A stretch of DNA of 64,000 bases from Coturnix japonica (taxonomy: Eukaryota > Chordata > Aves > Galliformes > Phasianidae): positions 1 to 64,000 of the forward strand of contig NC_029542.1 in the NCBI RefSeq assembly GCF_001577835.2, given 5' to 3'. A program made the translations under genes and the position numbers. Each line of letters begins with the position of its first letter. Within the stretch, counting starts at the first letter, position 1. Below are positions 11,808 to 24,358 of this stretch, piece after piece. The notes below the pieces were generated by a model. That model did not search any database. It worked only from the letters and a program-made list of their open reading frames with translations, and was not told the origin of the DNA.

Positions 11808-12998
11808 GAAAACAAATTCAGCATGGTGTAAATCTACCAAAGACTGTGGCTATTATATATTGTAGAGGACATCAGAAAGGTAACACAGCACCGGAAACTG
11901 GAAATAAGATGGTGGATCAGGTGGCAAAACAGGCAGCTGAAGGGAAAGAAATTGGTGAACTGGCTTTAATTCCAGACAGTAAACTTCACATCTCTGAACC
12001 TGAGTCAGAACCTGTAAAGTATTCTAGAGAGAATAGGAATCTAATTAATGATTTAAAAGGGAAGAGAGCAAGCTGACAGAATGGTGCATCGAAGACTGTC
12101 TAACAGGTCGGCAAGCTGTTGGAAATAGACTGGCAATTGCACACACCACAAAGACCTCAGGCAAATGGTAAGGTGGAAAAGATGAACCACTTGCTTAAAT
12201 CACAGGTTTTAAAACTGGGCCAGGAGGCTGCACTGTGCTGGCCACAGTCATTGTCTTCGGCTCTTCTGTGGATCAGAACAAAACGCAGAGCCAAAAAGGA
12301 GATAAATCCTTTTGAAATACTGTGTGTTGTGCAGACAGGGATCTCTACCCAGGCAGGGTGTGAAATACTAAGTGAGTATGTGATAGGTCTACAGAAATAG
12401 CTTTGGGAAGTAGGGAAACTGGTTCTAGTAACAAGAGCCCAAGGCCGTGACAGATCAGTACACAATGTTTTACCAGGAGATGGTGTATATATTACGTCTC
12501 TTTCAGATTTGCCCCTGGGTCCAAGGTCCATTCCAGGTGCTGCTAATGCTTCACACAACAGACAAAACTGAAGAAAAAGCACTGTGGATACATCACAGTA
12601 GAATCTAGAAGGTCCCTCGAGCACGATGCGGATCGAAGTCAGCTGGACCTTTAAAACTGCAAATCCAAAGACAGTAATATGAGCTCTTGTAATCATTAGA
12701 AATGTTAATTTGATAAGTGCAGCTTTGGATGCAAATGTTTATGTATGTCTTGTGAAAAACGCCGCAAAGTATAATAATATCAGTATGTGGGCAAGCTGAC
12801 GATTTTAACTCTGCACTTCTTAGAGTCCCTGGCAAATTCAAGGCAAGAAATCAAGCAGTTGCAGAGCTAGAGTCACTGTTTTGTTGGGTGATGATCAACA
12901 AGACTGTAGATAAAAATACATATATAATTGTTTAATTGTATAAAATCATACTTAGAAAAGAATTGCAGAAATCAACAATGTATAAAAAGGGGGGGAAC

Positions 12999-13770
12999 TG
13001 TAGGAGTGGGGTGCTGTTTCTGCATTAGATATCGAAAAGGGGAATTGATCTGAAGAAGTAGAGCATAATGTATTTGTATTTTGTAACCTGACCATAGAAA
13101 TCACTGATGCGAAAAAGTAGAAATACCATATCTGTTAGTAGCATATTTTAGAAATACAATTGCTGAATTATGTGATTAATTATTGCTTGCAAAACTGCAA
13201 CTGTTTTCAAATGTTGCAAATAGTATGTGTATAGTATTATGGACTAAAAAGCATATTGTAAGGCTATTCTGTTTGGATAAGAGACCCTCAGCAAAAGAAA
13301 AACAGACTTAACAAACAGCATCGAGAAGCCAGGGCCTCCAGAAGTGTCTGCATTGCCTCGCTCTGTGGGTAGGTTGGGATGCAACAGGCAGGCATCAAGA
13401 TACTCCCCTCTGTCCTCCTTCCAAACTTATCTCTATCCAAGGACAAGCAGATGTCCAGAAATAATGACTGAGTGTTGAGTGAGCAAATGTTAGAAGTTAT
13501 ATAAAAAATGACACATGCTTAGCTAGCAAAAATTTATGTTTATCCAGTATCCATATGTTTAGTTGAGTGTTGGGAAGATTGTGAACCTGAAGTACTCAGC
13601 CAATGAGGAACCAGGGGATGAAAAGATAAGTGTTGAGTAACAGGGCATAAGAGATGTAATGCTGTTTTCTATGTGTGCTCCTGCTTGCAGGACGCCTGCC
13701 ACTGCAATTGTGAATAAAATCTGCTTTATCAGAGATAACTTCCAGATAAATTACTTGGATATTTCCAACA
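12999..13770 (+). mobile_element. 3' LTR of the class I-like fossil
   Basis: A 772-bp LTR with TGTAGGAG...TTTCCAACA termini, preceded by the purine tract AAAAAGGGGGGGAAC. The GTGAATAAAATC polyadenylation signal lies about 50 bp before the end, giving a short R-U5. Confidence 0.75.
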
Positions 13771-14353
13771 TTAGGTCAGCATTTTCCTCCTCAGATATCT
13801 GAAAGACAGAGAGAAGACAAATTCTGGTCCTAAAAGAATTAGAAGGGTTATAAAGGAGTGTGAAAAAGAGGGTAAGAATCCACTGAAGGCTGCACACGTT
13901 CAGCACAACATAGCAACCTATGTCACGTGGCCCCTGGTTGGAGGCGGGTGGGCAGGTGGCGGGGCGGAGTGGCGGTGGGGGAGGGGTCTATGGGAGCACC
14001 CTATTTATTCTAGCAATAAATGGGATGGGATGGGATGTGGGATTGGGATGAGGGATTGGGATTGACAGGTGAGAGGTGGGGTTGGGAATGAGATTTGGAA
14101 CGTCGGGTTGGGATTGTTGGATGTGGGATTGCGAAAATTGGGATTGGGATGTGAGGATATGAAAAGAAGATCAGAAAATGGGGCATCCCCAATCTGCCAT
14201 TATCAAGAAAGAAATCTTAATAAGAAAAGTAAGGGGTGTCACCCCCACCCCATGAGAACAATGGTGGTCTGTGGGGGTGGACACAGATGAGGTGCCCTGA
14301 GGAGTGTCCCCAACTTTGGGCTGTGACACCACAGGGGTGACACAGGTATCCCC
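13771..14353. other. G-rich sequence with GGGATT-type minisatellite
   Basis: No gene is present. Degenerate GGGAT(GG/T) repeats run from about 14020 to 14160 on the plus strand, preceded by a very G-rich segment at 13930-13990. It ends at the assembly gap at 14354. Confidence 0.6.
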
Positions 14354-14442
14354 NAAAAAAAACTTGTCCCCTTTACTCCCATTATGAGGCATGGTGTTCT
14401 GATGTGGAATACCAACACCAACCAAATTGCAAAACCATAACA
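14354..14442 (-). mobile_element. 5' LTR remnant of the minus-strand provirus, next to a gap
   Basis: A single N at 14354 is followed by 88 bp identical to 9013-9100, the U3 start of the LTR at 8582-9100. The break falls in an A run, so the rest of this LTR was probably lost in assembly. GCTAC at 14443-14447 completes the target duplication. Confidence 0.75.
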
Positions 14443-15080
14443 GCTACAAACTACCTGGGTTTCTCCACTTAAGATACAGATAAGGGGGACAAAAAAATGC
14501 ATAAATCTGCAAATTGGCACCATGAACAACATACTGCTCCCTGCCCCTGCTGGCCTTGAACCTGGTAACCACACAGTAGAACGTTCATGGGACATACAAG
14601 TAGGGCCAAAATGGTGTGGTCTATTTGTTCCTTGGGGAACATTCATGGAAAAGGGAAGTTCTGTAACCCCCTCAGGTGCTTGATAGCTGGCCCAGTAAAA
14701 TACTTGTCAACACACCAATCTTTATTTTACATGGAATATTGATAATATCATGATGGCAAATCCAGGTTCCTCCTCTGTTACCAGATACACCTGCACAGCC
14801 TCCAGTATCAGGACAAAAATTCTGGTATAACCTACCTAGTCATAACCCTATTCAAGCAAAAGTATTGACACAAGATCACCATGTTCAGTAATCCACACAA
14901 CCACAACTGCCAACTGATAACTGGTAAACCTTTCACACTAGATGTCAATATAAATGAACTGTTTAGTGATTCTGTGCAATGGCCATCTTTTTGCCACTGT
15001 CTGTCGTTATCTCTACTGAATGGCAAATACCTGCATTAGCTAATCATATTGCAGCAGAACTATATTTAACTGAACAAACT
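14443..15080 (+). mobile_element. Continuation of the older fossil, env-like
   Basis: A plus-strand retroviral-looking stretch. The part near 15030-15110 resembles the heptad region of a transmembrane envelope protein (NHIAAELYLTEQTIRLINQE). It begins exactly at the target duplication, so it is probably the downstream half of the element interrupted at 8581. It is broken. Confidence 0.4.
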
Positions 15081-15359
15081 ATCAGGCTGATCAACCAAGA
15101 ATTAGAACAAACACACACACACAAAATAAAAACAAACTGTACTACAAAATTGCATGGCATTAGACATACTGGGGACAAGGGGAAAAGGCTTGTTCTAGGT
15201 TGGGGGACACAAACAGGCTGCACCTGCCTGCGCTTCTGCACATTGCTAGAAGAAACCTGCTTATGAGAAACTGTTTCAGAGTTGTAACCAATTATCCTTG
15301 CTTTTTGCAAATGTCTTTGCTCATCTTGGCATGCAGTGCTGTGTTGTGTCCTGATGGAT

Positions 15360-15478
15360 GATCTTCAGAAGCTGCTTGGATATGGTCCTGAACAACCTCC
15401 TCTAGGTATCTCTTGCTTGAGCAGAGGTGTTGGACCAGGTGACTCCCAGAGACCCCTTCCAAACATAACCATTCAGTG
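15360..15478 (+). mobile_element. CR1 3'-end fragment
   Basis: It carries the CR1 3' UTR signature GGTGTTGGACCAGGTGACTC followed by CAGAGACCCCTTCCAA. Confidence 0.7.
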
Positions 15479-15635
15479 ACTGTTGTGCAGATCTCCCATG
15501 ATCAGGGAAATGCATTAGATGGCCATTAGATGGTAGCAGAGGGTAAACAGCAATTTGACAGTCCTGGGGTTGGGAAAGGAAGATCTAAGAAAAAGGCAGA
15601 CTGTGCAAATTATGTGTTCTGGAGAGTGTACTCAA

Positions 15636-15765
15636 TCTGGCTGGGATGGAGTTAACTTTCCCCACAGCAGCCCATATAGTGCTGTGCTTTGCACTTGTAG
15701 CTAGAGCAGCATTGATACTGCACCAGTAGTCCACTGGTGCTACAGTTTGCATGGTAGTTTGCTCT
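15636..15765 (+). mobile_element. ERV-L-type LTR fragment
   Basis: CTGGGATGGAGTTAACTTTC and the following GCAGCCCATATAGTGCTGTG resemble a very common avian ERV-L LTR sequence. Only a fragment is present. Confidence 0.45.
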
Positions 15766-15859
15766 GGAGAACACACGGGGAGAGTGGAAGGCTGTCCATT
15801 TTCTCTCTTCTGGAAGCAGCTGGGAGCAGTAGTATCCTGTTGAAAAAGAAATGGTGACC

Positions 15860-17110
15860 ACCTAGAGCAATGGCCTGGCTGAGGCACACAGGGGTCACAG
15901 TCCCCCTCCCTGCTCAGGAGGAGATCTCACCTAGCAGCCATCACTCTTGCAGAAGAACTAGACCTAGGCTTGTTCTCCACGTGGCCAAAAATCTCTATCA
16001 GAAAGATTGTAGTGTCCCAGACCAGCTGCCCACAGCCGCCCACACGCAGCTGTTCAGCTCTTCAGCTGCAGGGATTGTCTGAGCCCAGCACAAGTGCTGG
16101 AGGGTTGCAAAGTTACCACCAGTGTGCAGTGAGAGCTGCTGAATGACCTGCTCAGCCTGGTGACAGAGCTAAAGGAACAGGTGGAAAGATTAAGGACCAT
16201 CAGGGAGGGTGAAAGGGAGACGGACTGACAGAGCCATTACCTGCCATTCTTGAAAGGGCCACAGGGTGGGGACACTCCACAGGTGGAGGACTCCCTGCCT
16301 TCCCATCATCAGGCAGGAGGGGATTTAAGGGAGGAATGGAAACAGGTCCCTGTTCAGGGAGGCAGGTGAACCCTCTCCCAATCTACCTCATCTTCTCAGG
16401 TAACCTTGCACAATAGGTATAAGGCTTTGGAAACTGAGGAAAAGGCAAATGAAGTTGGTGAAGGTCCATCCAGAGGGTTGTCTAGGGTGAGTCAGTCAAC
16501 CCCATGCCTTAAGACTGCCTCTGCCAAGAACAAAAGAAGGGTAATTGTCATAGGTGACTCCCTTCCAATGGGAAGAGAGGGCCTGATAAGCAAACCCAAC
16601 CCTACTCAAAGGAAAGTCTGCTGTCTATCCAGTCAGGGAGATTGCTTGGAAGCTTCAATTATTATTCCCTTCTAATAGGTCAGACTGGCAGTGACGAAGC
16701 TGTGTGGAGAAGCCTGAGCACTATCAAAAGGGATGTTAGGGAACTGGAGTTAGTTAATGGAGTAAGAGCTCAGGTTGTGTTTCCTCCATCCCTTCAGGGA
16801 AAAATGCAAAAAGGAATTGCAAAAGGGAAATAAGCCTTCAGACTCTTGTCAGCCAGGAAGGAAAGGTACCCCTTCAAGAAAGACCTGACACATAGCCCAG
16901 GCATGTTCCTGAACGAACTAACCATGCTAAAGGTGATATATAATACTGACGTGGAATAGCACAGGTATATGAGTTGCATGGAAAAACAATCACAAAAGGA
17001 GTTCTCCTGGGAAAACTGCCACAGCGGTTTCTAGTCACCAGTTTTCCAGGCAGGTTAGATGAGCTGATCTTACTTCTGAATATAGTGAAGGGACTTGTGG
17101 TTTGCATTTA
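15860..17110 (+). mobile_element. CR1 5' part (5' UTR and ORF1)
   Basis: The plus-strand translation near 16406-16833 has the CR1 ORF1 block RRVIVIGDSLPMGREGLI with downstream KVCCLSSQ and RAQVVFPPSLQGK. CR1 copies are usually 5'-truncated, so a copy that keeps ORF1 but lacks most of ORF2 is unusual. The frame is broken in several places. Confidence 0.7.
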
Positions 17111-17119
17111 CAAGAATGA

Positions 17120-17880
17120 ATAAAAGATGGATACTGCAGTCAGTACTAGAGGTGTCTTGCCTCTGTCCATGTGAAGGAAACAGACAGCCGAGTTTGTTGG
17201 ACTGTGTGAATCCAGTGGCCTGGCACATCAGACCCATGTTTAAGTCTCTACTTGATGCTGGTGCATCCTAATGCCACCAAGCTATAAAGGGACAGAACCT
17301 ATCTTGTTTTTCTGGCATGACATGGAAATCCCAGCAGCTAAATGTACTGGAGGCCAAAGTGAGACCACCAGGGAAGGAGTGGCAGAAGCACCCCATTGAG
17401 ACTAGTCTGGATGCCCTGTGAATCCTTGGTATAGACTACCTCAGGAGGTAGGACCCCAAAGGGTGCACTTTCAACATAGCTGCTTTGGAGGTGGAGGACA
17501 TGAAGCAGCTGTTTACTTTGTTTGGTCTCTCAAAGGATTCTTCTGTTGTGGAACTGTTGAGAATTGAAGAACAGCACAAGCTGATCACTACTACTGTTGT
17601 GCACTGGTGGCAATATCACACCAATTGAAACTCCCTGATCCCCATCCATTCATTGACCAGAGAGGCAAGGAGTGAACAGCAAGACTCGTTCACTCTTCAA
17701 TAGTCCCGTATGTCCTGTGGGGAAGTCTAATGGAGAATGGAGGTTAACAGTGAACCATCTGAATGAAGTCACACCACTGCTGAGTGCTGCCATGCCAGAC
17801 AAGCTAGAACTTCGATGCAAATTGAGTCTGGAGTACCAACTTGGTTCCCCCAGTAAGTGAAATGACAGAGAACTTTGGAG
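17120..17880 (+). mobile_element. ERV-L-type retrovirus fossil, protease to RT start
   Basis: A plus-strand stretch with DALWILGIDYL-like protease and the reverse transcriptase start SNGEWRLTVNHLNEVTPLL. It is a broken fragment without LTRs, followed by a TG microsatellite at about 17893-17912. Confidence 0.6.
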
Positions 17881-18006
17881 TGTGTATATGCATACGTATG
17901 TGTGTGTGTGTTCATGAGAGAGAAAGGATAGTGAGGAGATGACTACAACTATGCCTTCAGAAGCAGAAACCAACTCTTTACATTGTTGTCAACAGTTGGG
18001 ACTGGC

Positions 18007-18480
18007 ATCATAGAATTGCGTGGGTTGAAAAGGAGCGTAATGATTATCTAGTTTCACCCCCCTGCCATGGACAGGGTTCGCCAACAACCAGACCAGGCCA
18101 AGGTGTCACCCATCACCTGACTGCTTCCTACCTTGGATTTAACAGACTCTGATATCTTGTTTGGACTGAAAGAAAATGAGGATCTGATCAGACTAGGTCA
18201 CATTAAATCCAAGTGTCATTCCTTTGCTCTTTAAAAGAGGACTCTTTTCTTCAAAAGACAGCTCTTCAACTAAGATGGCAGAAAACCTCCACAGATGCTC
18301 TGGAGAGAGATGCCAGGGGTCCAGCATCCAAACATCATTCATAGACACTGAGTGGTCTTTATCAAGAGTTGGTGAGGTCTTTTAAGTATCCAGCATTTAT
18401 TAATTCATAAAATCATAGAGTCTCAGAATGGCTAAGGTTGGAAGGGACCTTAAAGATCACCTAGTTCCAACCCTCACACT
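18007..18480 (-). mobile_element. Two CR1 3'-end fragments
   Basis: At 18007-18120 and 18405-18480 the plus strand shows the reversed CR1 3' end (CATAGAATTG...GGGTTGAAAAGGA and AATCATAGAGTCTCAGAATGG). Unassigned DNA lies between them. Confidence 0.7.
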
Positions 18481-18559
18481 GTGGACATGGTTTTTTAGTT
18501 CCTCAGGTATAGCAAATAGCATCTACACCTGGGACTTAGAACCTGAGGGAATTACATTA

Positions 18560-18720
18560 GATTACATCGGAGGAAGTTCGGATTGTATATTAGGAAAAAG
18601 TTCTTCCCTGAGAGGGTGGTTAAGCACTAGAACAGGATCCCCAAGGAAGCACTTATGGCACAGAGCCTCCCAAAGTTCAAGAAGCATTTGTACAACGCTG
18701 TTAGACATATGACATATAGT
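18560..18720 (+). mobile_element. CR1 fragment
   Basis: It corresponds to the CR1 region encoding the R-DIR-K-F / RVV-H block (TTCTTCCCTGAGAGGGTGGT) and its downstream DNA. Confidence 0.55.
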
Positions 18721-20530
18721 GTAATTTTTAGGTAGTCCTATATGGTATGATTCATTTTGCTACTCAAAACCACCAGGACAACTGGAGACAACATGAGATA
18801 TTCAATCAGTTCTTGAAGGTAGTCATTTCCCGATGGCATGTTTATACACTTCCTCAAAGAACCTGATCTCCACAAGTGTAATGAGAATGGAATCACTGTG
18901 TTAAAATTAAAAAAAAAAAAAAAAAAAAAAAAAGGCAGCCAGAATTGTCTGTGATGATCAAGGCTGTGCCACCATCAGCACAGCCCTCTGTGTTGTTTTG
19001 TCTGAAGAGCACACCAGACCTGAAAGGCAGTTTAAAGGAAGTTGCCCAGGTCTGGTGGAGAAGTAAGAGTTCAGTCCTATGGACACTCATAGAAGAGACA
19101 GTCAGGGTGTGCTCTGGCATAAATGCATCTGAAGTCAGGTGTGATTTGGCTTCTTGAGCATCTGTAGACCACAAATGAGGTGGACTGTCTCAAGCTGCTG
19201 CCAAGAAGGCATGAGTATGGAGCTGGCTTATGCGAAGAAGCTGAAGACAGTGTATTCCAGTCTAGCAAGGACAGAGAACACCCAAATCAAAAGGAGGTTT
19301 GTGAGTTTGGGTACATCTACCAACTCTCTCTTATTCAGCTGGCCAGAATGTTGGGCTTGCAGCTTTGCAGTCACTCACTCAATTAAGAATCCAGCACTAT
19401 TCAGTATATGAACATGAGCCTAGCCTCCAATTCTGGCAATGAGACAGGACTGCAGAAGAAAGAGTGCCACTGCCTCAGGCACTCACCAATCACAACTCTG
19501 TTTGCAGAAGCCCTTGGCAGTTAAAGTTAATTACATCAGATGTGAGGACACAGAAGAAGAGCTGGGAGGTAAGAGAAGATTTGGCAGATGCTGCTTGGCC
19601 AGGAGCAGTCCTGCTGAGTAATTTGCAGCAGCTTCCTGTGCACAAACCTGTGTGCACAAAGCATCCTGCAGCAGAGGAAGATGTTCTCCACCCTGGAGGT
19701 CCCCCCACACTCGCCTGTCCCCGCCCCTGCCAGCCTTCCCTTGTCTGTCCACCCATCTCTCCGCCTTTCCTCTACTGTCTTCACTGCAGAAGTCCCTGTT
19801 TACACAGCCCTGCATCTTCGTATCTGCCTGAACATCTCTTGTTCTGTCTCTCTCCTCCTTCCACCTCAAATCTCATCCATTTGTCTCTTACTCTCTATCC
19901 TTCTTCTTCCATCTTTCCCTCCCTACGTCTGATTGTCTCGTCCTAGCTGATGACCTAGACCATTATTCTGGTGAGTGTCTGCTTGTTTGTCCTTCATTTT
20001 GTTACTTTCTCCCTGTTCTCTGTTCATTGTCCTCACTCACTGGGAAGAGATTGACCCTATTCAATTCATCCCTCTGACCATTCCTCATCCCTACTACCCT
20101 GAGGATGTGCACCCTATTTCCTCTGCCTGTCCACTGTCAGCATGTTGGCAGGGTGGGAATTTTTCTAATGCTGCTCATCCTGCCACCTCAAAGCAGGAAC
20201 TGTGGAAAGTGAGGTAAATGTTACCGTATCAGAGAGACATATGGTTGGGTTTGGGGTAGAGGTGGGAAAACCCATTCACCTCCATATACTTAGGAGAGAG
20301 CAACAAAACTATTTAACAGCACCATCCCACTGGTGCCTTTCTGGGATTTATTTGCTCTGCCACCATGGACCCTGGCTTAATTTCTCTCTCTCATACGTCC
20401 CCCCTTTCAGTCTGCCCTTGCGTGTTATTCCAAGAATGTACTTCACAGGTGCAATCTCTTGTGCATCTATATTCACACTATACTGTTTATGCTGGGTACC
20501 CACTCACCTCTTCAAAAATGGATCCTTCCA
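18721..20530. other. No recognisable gene; A tract and pyrimidine-rich DNA
   Basis: An uninterrupted A run lies at about 18909-18933. From 19680 to 20030 the plus strand is strongly pyrimidine-rich. No coding family was recognised on either strand. Distal 5' exons of the VWA5A-like gene could lie here, but none can be supported. Confidence 0.45.
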
Positions 20531-20539
20531 CCTTCTTAT

Positions 20540-20765
20540 CCATCCATCCATCCATCCATCCATCCATCCATCCATCCATCCATCCACCCATCCATTCTTC
20601 CATCCACTTGTTGGTCCATCTATCCTTCTACTTAACAAAAATTCTTGCCTCTGCATAGTTCTGCATCTGCCTGTCCCCACATGGATCCCATCTGCTGATC
20701 TGCCAATGCAGGATGTATTGCCATCCATCCATCTTTCCATCCATCTATTAGTCCATCCATCCACT
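20540..20765 (+). repeat. (CCAT)n microsatellite clusters
   Basis: A near-perfect CCAT array at 20540-20592 and a degenerate second cluster at about 20725-20765. Shadow open frames (HPSIHPSI on plus, DGWMDGWM on minus) are artefacts of the repeat. Confidence 0.95.
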
Positions 20766-20775
20766 CTTGCTTTCA

Positions 20776-20967
20776 TAGTATCATATCATAGTATCATAGT
20801 CTCGTGCGGGTTGGAAGGGACCTTAGAGATCATCGAGTCTAACCCCCGGGATTCGAGCCTCCTGTGTAGCAGAGGGACACTTCTACCACTTTCACCACAG
20901 GGGGGATTCGAACCCGGGCCCCCAATGTTGCAAAGTGGCATTCCTACCACTGCGCCACCGGGGCACA
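20776..20967 (-). mobile_element. SINE with two tRNA-like units and CR1-like tail, copy 2
   Basis: The reverse orientation of the same element as 11618-11807, with the same two tRNA-like units, CR1-like 3' end and an ATAGTATC-type tail. A perfect 10-bp target duplication, CTTGCTTTCA, flanks it at 20766-20775 and 20968-20977. Long target duplications of this kind are expected from LINE-driven integration. Confidence 0.88.
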
Positions 20968-23900
20968 CTTGCTTTCACACCTTCTTTCTTTTTATCTCTT
21001 TTTGCTATTCTTCAGCTCTCTTCAGATTTCTCCCATGATGGGGATAAGGTGCAGATCTCTTTAATGCATAGATACTCCTGGTTAGTCTTTATGAACAGGG
21101 ATTTCTGAATCTCTGAATTTGCTCTGGCTATGCATGGTGGCTTAGGGCCTCCAGACATGCATGTAAGCATGGTAAAATTACAAGGAATCTTGACCACACA
21201 GAGGTTGCCTGCTGGTGTCTGTGGATCTCTCTTCTTACATGAGACTCTTTCCTGTCTGCAGGTCTCCAGAGATGTGGCATCAGAGCTTTGGACTTCCAGG
21301 AAAAAGCTACATCAATGGTGAGGGGGGGATCAGACAGCTGAGGGACATTTAGGGGATAGGGTATGCTTCCAAAAAGAGGTAAAGAAAGGAGAAGGATAGG
21401 TTGCCGTAGTGGGGAATGTCTGGACTGGATCTTGTGAAGGGAAACAAGGATGGGAATCGTGAAGGGGTCTACAGGATTAGGGTGGGGGACAGAGGCATGG
21501 ATGGGGAAAAGAAATTGGGCTGCACAAATAGATCAAGTTTTTTATGGCAGGATTATACTAGATCCTCATCAGTGCTGTTTCTTATGCTGTACCTAATTAA
21601 TGCACAAAGACTTTTGCCCTTGAGAGAGGAGAATCTCTCCTTGTGCAACACTGAACCGTCAGCTGTATTGGTCTCCATAATGTCACACTTGAAGCAGTGT
21701 GTTGTTTGTGGGATTGGATGGAAAGGTTGCAACTCTCTCAACAGTACCAGGATCCTTTTTGTTGGGAAAGGAGTTCTACGTACCCCTGTGGTCACTGCCC
21801 CTCTGTAGTGCTGTGGTGGATGTTGCTATCCAGGATTATGTAGCTGACGCGGTTTCTGAACTGATATACCGTAACGAGAGTCTGAGATCCTCAGAAGTCA
21901 CCTTCGTCTTCCCCCTGGAACACCATATGGCCATCTATTCTTTCCAGGCCTGCAGTGAGGATGCCAAGGTCAAGGCTGTGCTGCAGGATGAGGTAACAGC
22001 ATTTGGGAAAGCATGGGAGAACCATGAGAGCAGCATGGGATGAGCAGCCCGTGGCCTGGTTAGCGATCTGCTTTCTGTTCCTCTCCTTCCCATCCAGACC
22101 CAGCGGCTGTACGAGGCTACAGGGGAGGAGGAGAATTTTGAGTACCTTCAGTATAAGGTTGAGAAATCAGACGAGGTGTTTGCCTGCTTCCTGGGTTCCC
22201 TGTCCCCTGGCAAGGAAATGGTTGTGACCTTATGCTATGCCCAAGAGCTATCACGGAAGCCAGATGGAGCAGCCCAGTTTGTGCTGCCATCCACACTGCA
22301 TCCTTACAAGATTCTCTACAGTGAGTAACCCTACAGAAAACCTGCCCTGACAGTTACATACCCTATAGAAGGGTACATGATTGAGAAGAACCACAGTCCC
22401 CATGCACTTTATGAACAGACCCAATGCAACCTCCTTTGCACCCACCGACATATTGCCACAATGCAGCCCCTGAGCAGATCTGTGCTTCCTTCCTTGTGTC
22501 CTTTGAAGTGAATCCATACCTCCCTCATGAATTTCCCATAAATAAAGACACTCTTCCAAACAATTGACTGACATCCAGTTATCTCCACATGTCCTATACA
22601 TGGATGCCAAATCCCACATGCACTGCATGGAAAGCTAGTGTCCCCTATGCCATATTTCTCCCCGCAGCCTGTAATTGTCGCCCTGGCAAGCTGCACTACA
22701 GCCTCCTGCTAACTGCCAGCCTGCAGTCACCCCGTGGTGTGGCTGATGTTCAAGCCAACTGTGCCCTCACTCCTTTGATCTACACTGCCCAGGACCATAG
22801 TGCTGCACAGGTGAGCCCTCCTGAATGCCAGAATCCCAGGAAAAGCTGTCAAGTGGCATCACCACGGAGTCAAAAGGGATTCACTGGGATCAGTGCTGTG
22901 CTCCCAGACTAATGCTGGGTCTGGCTTTCTTCCTCAAGTGTAAGACCAGGCAACCCCTCTCCAGGTCTCACTGGCTGGCACTCCCCCAGATCATCATTTG
23001 GAGCTGCTGGTGTACTACAGAGAACCCACTGCAGTCAGTGTCGTGGTGGAGAAAGGAGACCCTGTGGCCACTGCAGGTGAGTTCAGTTGAAAAGGGAACA
23101 TTGGAGCACCTCTGGATATCAGAAGGCACTGGGGCACAGGGAGACAGTGGGGACTGTGGGATGAGAGGCTTCACTGGACTACTGCATGGGAGACATTCAG
23201 GTGGCTTGGTGGGGGTCTTAGGGCTCCAGGATGGGGTGTTGAGTACACTGAGGTGAAGTATTAGATGTACCAGGATGGGTACAAGGATCTCTGTATTAGG
23301 ACTTACTGGGTAACCGTATTGGAGGCACTCAGCTAGTGGGACACTGGGCTGTGCAATTGGTGGACAATACAGTAGAGTATCAAGGCACCAGTATGGCGTA
23401 TCAGGGTCTCTGGGTCAACAGATGCTGAGAGCACAATGAGGAACAGAATCAAGATCAGGAAAGTGATCCCAAACTGGGCTTCATTGCACTCTGTATCTCC
23501 TCCAGGCTCTCTGTTTGGTAATTCCCTAGTGTTGGTGACACTGGCACCCAGAATCCCTGATGCAAAACCTGGGCAGTACAAGTCTGGAGAGTTCATCTTT
23601 GTTCTGGACAACACCACCCTTGAGCACACAAAGGTACCTTCACAAAGCAGGGACCAATCTGGAGTGAGAGAGTAGGCTGAGAGGGAGCAGAGACTGAGCT
23701 TTAGCAGGACAAATCTAAGGACAAGGGTATCTTTATCACACACCAGTACTGGCCAAGACAAGCCTTCTTTGTCTTTCCACAGGACCCCTTGCTCTTCCTT
23801 CTCAAAAGCCTACCCCTGGGCTGCTACTTCAACATCTACTGCTATGGAGCAACACCTGTGGGCATCTATCCGTAAGCAAACATGAGTCAGGATGAGTGTT

Positions 23901-24299
23901 ATGTAGCTGGTTGGAACGGCTCAATACTGTGGAGCATGACTGGGTGCTATGGGGCTATGCTAGATGTTATGAGGCAGAATGAGATGTCAGAGAGCAGGTT
24001 GGGAAGCTCTGAAATAGGCTGATTGGTATGGGGTAATGTTGAGTACTGGCAGTGCGAGTGACTGGAGGCAATACTGGATGGCAGGGCTGAATTCTGGGGA
24101 AGGGATCTGTGTGGCAGTATAGGATAGCATTTCTTGTGGTTCTAGTGAGCAGAGTCTTGTAGGAACTGGGACTCAAGATCTCTTTACAAACTAGTAGGGG
24201 GTAGGATCTTGCAGAAAATTATGGGGTACAGCTATGGTAGTGGGTCTCAGGGAGCACCAGGACCAACACAGGGCAGTGTTGGCAAGCATACTCATGGCA

Positions 24300-24358
24300 G
24301 GGGTGTTGGAGCTCAATGAACTTTAAGATCTAACACAAACTATTCTATGATTCTATGA
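24300..24358 (+). mobile_element. CR1 3' terminus in an intron
   Basis: A short CR1 3' end with the tail ATTCTATGATTCTATGAA, inside the intron between the VWA5A-like exons at 23783-23871 and 24391-24534. Confidence 0.8.

Larger units (their letters stand above)
10540..13770 (+). mobile_element. Class I (gammaretrovirus-like) fossil with 3' LTR
   Basis: The plus-strand order is reverse transcriptase remnants (about 10680-11400), RNase H tail (about 11846-11960, CRGHQKGN and DQVAKQAA), integrase (about 12119-12400, QRPQANGKVEKMN), a purine tract, then the 3' LTR. No 5' LTR is seen and env is not recognisable. The element is broken many times over, and a SINE has inserted into it at 11618. It is an old fossil. 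Confidence 0.75.

Noticed and set aside
20504-20776. Repetitive minus-strand open frame (DGWMDGWM)
   Set aside because: It is a translation of the CCAT microsatellite.
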